From contig CANKZI010000022.1 of the NCBI GenBank assembly GCA_947488595.1, positions 1 to 46,569 on the forward strand: a DNA stretch of 46,569 nucleotides, read 5' to 3'. The notes under the pieces are model-generated. The model was given only the letters and a program-made list of their open reading frames with translations. It did not search any database and was not told the DNA's origin. Positions 42,438-46,569 of the stretch are shown piece after piece (position 1 is the first letter of the stretch; the number at the start of each line of letters is the position of its first letter). Position numbers and translations under genes: made by a program. Origin of the DNA: Flavobacteriaceae bacterium (GTDB taxonomy: Bacteria > Bacteroidota > Bacteroidia > Flavobacteriales > Flavobacteriaceae).

Positions 42438-43448
42438 TCATTCAGGATTGCCTTTTTTGAAATGAACAGCCGTGTTTTTTATTACTTCATCAATCGGAAG
42501 AAAGTCAAAACCAACCAAGTTTTTTATTTTCTCATTGGCATATAAATCTGTAGCATGCATTGATTTTGACATCGCTTTGGTAATTTTTGACTTCATGAAA
42601 AACAAATGCGAAACCAACCAATCGCAACGCCAAGCCATTTCGGTCATCCAGCGCTTAGCATAGACGGAAGGTGCTTTTTTGTTTAAGTTTTGGGCAATTG
42701 TTTTTAGCACTGTTTCAAACGAAACGTTTTCGCTCACCAAAGTAAACCGTTCTCCTTCAACGCTACTTTTCATCAAATCAAACATAATTTTTACGACATC
42801 GTCAACGCCAACAAAACCTGTCGTTCCTTTGGTATAAAATGAAAAACCTTTGTCCATATTCGAAAAAAACAAACCACTTCCATCATTAAAAAAACCTGGC
42901 CCCAAAACCACTCCCGGATTGACAATAATAATCGACAACCCTTCTTGTTGACCCCGCCAAACTTCTATTTCGGCACCATATTTTGAAATAGCATAATCAT
43001 TATGAGCATTTTCTGGATTCCATTCGCTGTCTTCAGTGATGTACTTTTCGTTGGGCAAAACATCGCCTAAAGCCGCAATTGAACTCACATAACAAAATTT
43101 TTCAATATTATTGGCTAAAGAAAAATTAATCATATTGGCAGTGCCTTCAATATTGATTTTCCGCAATTTGTTTTCATCTTTTGGATCAAACGAAACCAAA
43201 GCAGCGCAATGGTAAACATATTGAACCTCTTGAAAGGCGACTGTCAGTGACGGAATATCGGTAATGTCAGCTTCGACCCATTCGATTTTTTCGAACAAAC
43301 TTGCTTCTTCATAAAGTAAAAACAGTTTTTTAGTTTTGTTTATTGCTTCACGATTGCGATAAATGGCACGCACATTGTCTCCGTTTTTCAACAAATGAAG
43401 CAGCAAATGTGCGCCAATAAATCCAGTTCCGCCAGTGACTAATACCAT
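42438..43448 (-). CDS. NAD-dependent epimerase/dehydratase family protein (extended SDR)
   Basis: The 336-residue enzyme has the NAD loop VTGGTGFIGAHLLLHLL, the active-site YxxxK in NDYAISKYGAEIEVW, and the stretch IIIVNPGVVLGPGFFNDGSG. It is of the extended short-chain dehydrogenase type that includes dihydroflavonol reductase-like and sugar nucleotide epimerases. The substrate cannot be told. It faces the DUF4296 gene with a four-base gap between stops and has no clear TAnnTTTG promoter. Confidence 0.88.
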   Translation of the reverse strand: MVLVTGGTGFIGAHLLLHLLKNGDNVRAIYRNREAINKTKKLFLLYEEASLFEKIEWVEADITDIPSLTVAFQEVQYVYHCAALVSFDPKDENKLRKINIEGTANMINFSLANNIEKFCYVSSIAALGDVLPNEKYITEDSEWNPENAHNDYAISKYGAEIEVWRGQQEGLSIIIVNPGVVLGPGFFNDGSGLFFSNMDKGFSFYTKGTTGFVGVDDVVKIMFDLMKSSVEGERFTLVSENVSFETVLKTIAQNLNKKAPSVYAKRWMTEMAWRCDWLVSHLFFMKSKITKAMSKSMHATDLYANEKIKNLVGFDFLPIDEVIKNTAVHFKKGNPE

Positions 43449-43517
43449 ATTGCGAATTTACAAATTACAACTTACAAATTCACGTATTTTCACATTTTCA
43501 AATTGCCGAATTAAAGT

Positions 43518-43525
43518 TATCTTTG
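43518..43525 (+). promoter_or_regulatory. tyrS promoter, -7 element TATCTTTG
   Basis: An exact TAnnTTTG match lies 20 bases before the tyrS ATG. Confidence 0.6.
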
Positions 43526-43544
43526 ACCAAATTTATTTTTTACG

Positions 43545-44849
43545 ATGGAAAATCTAGTAGCAGCATTGCAATGGCGTGGCTTGGTTCACGATATCATGCC
43601 AGGAACCGAAGAGCAACTTTTAAAAGAAATGACAACGACGTATATAGGGTTTGATCCGACTTCAGATTCGTTGCATATTGGTAGCTTGGTTCCGATTATT
43701 TTGTTGGTACATTTAGAAAAATTTGGTCATAAACCCATTGCGCTCGTTGGTGGTGCAACCGGAATGATTGGCGATCCTTCTGGAAAGTCAGACGAAAGAA
43801 ATTTGTTAGACGAAGCGACTTTGAATCATAATGTTGCTGGAATAAAACGCGTTTTGTCTCGGTTTTTGGATTTTAATTCAACGGCTAAAAACGCACCGAT
43901 TTTGGTTAACAATTATGATTGGATGAAAACTTTTACGTTTATCGATTTTGCTCGTGAGGTAGGAAAACGCATCACGGTCAATTATATGATGGCCAAAGAT
44001 TCGGTTAAAAAACGTTTGGAAGGCGAGGGCGAAGGGATGTCGTTTACCGAATTTACCTACCAATTGATACAAGGCTACGATTTTTATCATTTGCACAAAC
44101 ATTACAATTGTGTTTTGCAAATGGGTGGTTCCGACCAATGGGGCAATATTACTACGGGAACCGAATTGGTGCGCCGAATGAATACCAATACCAATGAAGT
44201 GGCGAAAGCATATGCCATGACTTGCCCGTTGATTACCAAAGCCGACGGTTCCAAGTTTGGAAAAAGTGAAAGTGGTAATATTTGGCTTGACGCCGATAAA
44301 ACTTCGGTGTATCAATTTTATCAATTTTGGTTGAATACGACCGATGTGGATGCCGAAAAATACATCAAAATTTTTACTTTTTTAGAAGAAGACACCATTA
44401 ATACTTTAATTGAAACGCACAAAACCGAGCCGCATTTGCGATTATTGCAGCGCAAATTGGCCGACGAAGTAACTGTTTTTGTGCACTCGGAAGCCGAATT
44501 GGAAAAAGCGATTAAAGCATCGGCGATTTTGTTCGGAAATGCCACTTCCGAAGATTTGAAAGCGTTAGATACTGCTACTTTTCTGGCGGTTTTTGACGGT
44601 GTTCCACAAGCTGAAATGCCGCGAAGTGTTATCGAAAACGGAATCGATATTGTCGCTGTTTTGAACGAAAAAACAGGATTTTTAAAGTCGAATGGCGAAG
44701 CACGACGCGCTTTGTCAGAAAATTCGATTGCGGTAAACAAAGAAAAAGTAACCGAAACTTTTGTGCTTACAGCCAAAGATTTGATTAATAACGAGTTTGT
44801 GTTGTTGCAACGCGGTAAGAAAAATTATTTTGTGATTCGTATTGTTTAA
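43545..44849 (+). CDS. tyrS: Tyrosine-tRNA ligase
   Basis: This class I synthetase charges tyrosine tRNA. The 434 residues show the HIGH-type site [20 protein letters not shown], the tyrosine pocket [20 protein letters not shown], the KMSKS-type loop [14 protein letters not shown], and a C-terminal S4 RNA-binding domain ([13 protein letters not shown]). The promoter and terminator make it a one-gene unit. Confidence 0.97.
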   Translation: MENLVAALQWRGLVHDIMPGTEEQLLKEMTTTYIGFDPTSDSLHIGSLVPIILLVHLEKFGHKPIALVGGATGMIGDPSGKSDERNLLDEATLNHNVAGIKRVLSRFLDFNSTAKNAPILVNNYDWMKTFTFIDFAREVGKRITVNYMMAKDSVKKRLEGEGEGMSFTEFTYQLIQGYDFYHLHKHYNCVLQMGGSDQWGNITTGTELVRRMNTNTNEVAKAYAMTCPLITKADGSKFGKSESGNIWLDADKTSVYQFYQFWLNTTDVDAEKYIKIFTFLEEDTINTLIETHKTEPHLRLLQRKLADEVTVFVHSEAELEKAIKASAILFGNATSEDLKALDTATFLAVFDGVPQAEMPRSVIENGIDIVAVLNEKTGFLKSNGEARRALSENSIAVNKEKVTETFVLTAKDLINNEFVLLQRGKKNYFVIRIV

Positions 44850-44870
44850 CTTGCTTGAGAAGAGAATTAT

Positions 44871-44898
44871 GAATCCCAATCGTTCGGTTGGGATTTTT
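44871..44898 (+). terminator. tyrS terminator
   Basis: An eight- or nine-base-pair stem AATCCCAA / TTGGGATT around a short loop is followed by TTTTTT. The opposite gene ends just beyond it. Confidence 0.85.
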
Positions 44899-44905
44899 TG
44901 AATTA

Positions 44906-45886
44906 TTACAAAACCATCAAATTGCAACCACGAACATCCGAATGGTCAAAACGACCGAGTACTTCAAACGTATTGTTGTCGTATTTTTTGCCCAAATCTT
45001 GCGTGGCGATAAAAGAACAGGAGTTGAGGTTTGCCAAATCAATCACATTGATGCCACCCGTTTTTCCGTTTTCGATATAAGTCAGCGCGTCTTCGGTATC
45101 GCGAATCATTACTTGCATCCACGGCGGGCATTCAAAAATACCGTTGCCTAGCGAATAGGCCTGCGAAAGCAATTCGGTCATGCCATATTCAGAATGAATC
45201 GCATTGACGCCAAAACCTTCGCAAAGTTGTTGGTGCAGTTCTTCGCGAATCATTTCGCGGCGGCGGCCTTTCATTCCACCCGTTTCCATGATAATCGTGT
45301 TTTTGAGTTGGAATTGGTGTTTTTCAATCAAATCCAACAAGGCAAAAGTGACGCCAATCAATAGCACATTTTGGTTTTGATTTTCTAAAGTCACTAACTT
45401 TTCAATCAATGCGTCATGATTGTACAAATAAAAACCGCTATCCGCATTTTTGGATAACGCAATCAAATCTTCGACCATATAAATCAGCGATGCGCCTTGG
45501 CGTTCTGAATAGGAGGGCAGCAATGCCAAAACTACATAATCTTCGATATTGCCATAAAACTGTGAAAACGCTTTTTGGTAACTTTTCTCATACAAATTTA
45601 CATCGGTAACATGGTGCTTGCTGGTAATTACCCCTGTCGTACCGCTACTGCTGAAAACAATTTCAACGGGATTTTGGTTTGCAATTACGGTATGGCTTTT
45701 AAAAAATTGTATCGGCAAAAACGGAATCGCGCTAATGGATTTGACGTTTTGTTTTTCGACTTTCAACAATTCGCAAAAGGCGCGATAGACTTGATTGTGC
45801 TCGTATTGAAAACGAAACACCTGAAGCGCTATTTTTTCAAATTGCTTTTGGTTGGCGATGGCGAATAGGTCAGCTGTTGGATACAA
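44906..45886 (-). CDS. LuxE/PaaK-type acyl-adenylating enzyme
   Basis: The 326-residue protein has the acyl-adenylate loop VFSSSGTTGVITSKH and the downstream motif METGGMKGRRREMIREEL, then YGMTELLSQAYSLGNGIFEC, as in acyl-protein synthetase LuxE and PaaK-like ligases. It is shorter than full acyl-CoA ligases. It likely activates an acyl or carboxylate group with ATP; the acceptor is unknown. From memory it often sits near type IX cargo genes in Flavobacteriaceae, and one lies 600 bases upstream here. Confidence 0.85.
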   Translation of the reverse strand: MYPTADLFAIANQKQFEKIALQVFRFQYEHNQVYRAFCELLKVEKQNVKSISAIPFLPIQFFKSHTVIANQNPVEIVFSSSGTTGVITSKHHVTDVNLYEKSYQKAFSQFYGNIEDYVVLALLPSYSERQGASLIYMVEDLIALSKNADSGFYLYNHDALIEKLVTLENQNQNVLLIGVTFALLDLIEKHQFQLKNTIIMETGGMKGRRREMIREELHQQLCEGFGVNAIHSEYGMTELLSQAYSLGNGIFECPPWMQVMIRDTEDALTYIENGKTGGINVIDLANLNSCSFIATQDLGKKYDNNTFEVLGRFDHSDVRGCNLMVL

Positions 45887-45896
45887 TTTTTTTTTG

Positions 45897-45904
45897 CAAA
45901 GATA
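45897..45904 (-). promoter_or_regulatory. Promoter of the LuxE-like gene, TATCTTTG
   Basis: A minus-strand TAnnTTTG match lies ten bases before the ATG. The leader is very short. Confidence 0.55.
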
Positions 45905-46066
45905 ATCGAATAGCGTTATAATTATTATTTGGTTTAATGTCTTAGAAAAAAAACGCCAACTTTTTTATAGGTGTTTTAGACTACTTATACAACAATCTAT
46001 GGGCTTTAAAGCGTTCTTATGTTGCTATATTATTGATAATTTAAGTTAGAAATTTTCTTTTAAGAT
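45905..46066. other. AT-rich spacer upstream of the repeat gene
   Basis: No gene is seen. It is strongly AT-rich, and I find no exact TAnnTTTG before the candidate at 46067. Confidence 0.4.
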
Positions 46067-46397
46067 ATGCAATTATTGTCACATTCCGTCAGTGTTCTAT
46101 TCGCTTCCGCATTTGTTTTAATCCTTTCCGCCGCCGGAAGCTTGCAAAACAGCCGCAGTAAACGGTAGAACGATACCGGAAAAAGGTAGAACACATGAGG
46201 TAGCTAGCAAAAAGGTAACGGAAAACTGCAAAACAAACGCGGAACAATTTGCGATTACGACGGAAGATTACAAAACAAAAGCAAAAGGACTTGCATTTAT
46301 TGATAACAAACAAAACTTAAATGAAATTCGTTGCGTATTGATCAAAGAACGCTTGAAAATACAATCTTGTCCAAAAAAACCGTATCGGATAGTGTAA
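46067..46397 (+). pseudogene. Probable broken small secreted protein gene with 14-residue repeats
   Basis: An ATG at 46067 opens a 33-codon frame that reads as a signal peptide (SHSVSVLFASAFVLILSAAG) and stops at TAG 46166-46168. The +1 frame, open from 46122 to the TAA at 46395-46397, has no start of its own. It reads as four 14-residue units: PEACKTAAVNGRTI, PEKGRTHEVASKKV, TENCKTNAEQFAIT and TEDYKTKAKGLAFI (46134-46301), with a fifth weak unit after. The 42-base period is clear from the shared (P/T)E..(K/R)T. Joined by one frameshift near 46120-46166 this would be a secreted protein of about 110 residues. I do not recognise the family. It may be a relic, or there may be a sequencing error. 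GC is higher than in the flanks. Confidence 0.45.
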
Positions 46398-46449
46398 TGC
46401 AATTGTTGTTGTAAGCTTATAATTGATTAATTCGAAATCGCGTTGGTAC

Positions 46450-46480
46450 AAAAAAAAGCATCCCGTTAAGGATGCTTAAA
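46450..46480 (-). terminator. Terminator of the right-edge type IX cargo gene
   Basis: The stem AAGCATCC (46456-46463) / GGATGCTT (46470-46477) is followed on the minus strand by a run of T's. Confidence 0.8.
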
Positions 46481-46498
46481 TATTTTATTTTAAATCAA

Positions 46499-46569
46499 TT
46501 ATCTGATAACCAATTTTCTTGTTGCAGTATTACCTTCTTCGGTGATTTTTACGATGTAAACACCACTTT
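46499..46569 (-). CDS. C-terminal tail of a second type IX secretion cargo protein (partial)
   Basis: The last 23 codons on the minus strand read GVYIVKITEEGNTATRKLVI and then R before a TAA at the left. This is the end of a type A sorting domain, as in the first 90 bases of the window. The exported part lies outside. The hairpin terminator at 46450-46480 belongs to it. The LuxE-like gene is on the same strand downstream. Confidence 0.8.
   Translation of the reverse strand, partial: SGVYIVKITEEGNTATRKLVIR

Noticed and set aside
43878..44776. Long minus-strand frames inside tyrS
   Set aside because: They are antisense shadows of the synthetase gene, lacking any recognisable domain.
46089..46313. 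Minus-strand 74-residue frame rich in Phe, Arg and Cys
   Set aside because: Its composition is that of the antisense of the 42-base repeats; the plus-strand reading with a signal peptide is better.
1..46569. Defence island, CRISPR, prophage or transposon
   Set aside because: No cas, restriction, integrase, transposase or regularly spaced repeats were found.

Overview
The window is a stretch of chromosome from a low-GC member of the Bacteroidota, most likely a Flavobacterium or close relative in the Flavobacteriaceae. The evidence is the full-length gliding/type IX secretion translocon gene sprA, a RemB-like gliding protein, type IX secretion sorting tails at both window edges, family-specific proteins (DUF3098, DUF4271, DUF4296), and Bacteroidota-type promoters (TAnnTTTG) before many genes. 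I see no rRNA, tRNA, CRISPR array, phage or insertion sequence. Most of the window is housekeeping; I do not see a clear-cut new defence or mobile system.

Left part (1-15017): the tail of a secreted protein gene, a 518-base gene-free stretch with a terminator and a GC-rich interspersed element, then maeB (malic enzyme fused to a phosphotransacetylase-like domain), ruvA and the giant sprA only three bases apart, gcvH overlapping a VanZ-like gene, deoC, and a remB-like outer-membrane gene. Next (15135-20336) is a cytochrome c oxidase assembly and subunit cluster: heme O synthase, two subunit III proteins, a subunit IV protein, a cysteine-less Sco-like protein, a true Sco, a DUF420/CtaM-like protein and a small CxxC membrane protein. 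It lacks subunits I and II, which must lie elsewhere. Then (20479-23280) comes an iron-sulfur/redox operon: Mrp ATPase, NifU-type scaffold, thioredoxin-reductase-like ferredoxin-NADP reductase and a 2Fe-2S ferredoxin.

From 23282 to 29860 most genes are on the minus strand: a GDSL lipoprotein, a DUF3050 protein, glutaryl-CoA dehydrogenase, a tRNA methyltransferase, truB-uppP, DUF3098 and ftsX. LeuS and a YugP-type membrane protease follow on the plus strand, with a Lrp regulator and a saccharopine dehydrogenase on the minus strand. Together with glutaryl-CoA dehydrogenase the last suggests lysine breakdown by the saccharopine-glutarate route. The right part holds DUF423, pckA, DUF4271-hemD, a dolichol-phosphate mannosyltransferase-like glycosyltransferase, dihydroorotase, a DUF4296 lipoprotein, an epimerase, tyrS, and a LuxE/PaaK-type acyl-adenylating enzyme. 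The last 600 bases hold a probable broken small secreted gene built of 14-residue repeats, a terminator, and the tail of a second type IX cargo gene.

The most unusual items are the broken repeat gene at 46067-46397, the cysteine-less Sco-like protein, the long insert in the second oxidase subunit III, an Mrp without the usual CxxC, a dihydroorotase with Gln in place of the first metal histidine, and the TonB-like domain fused to the RemB-like barrel.
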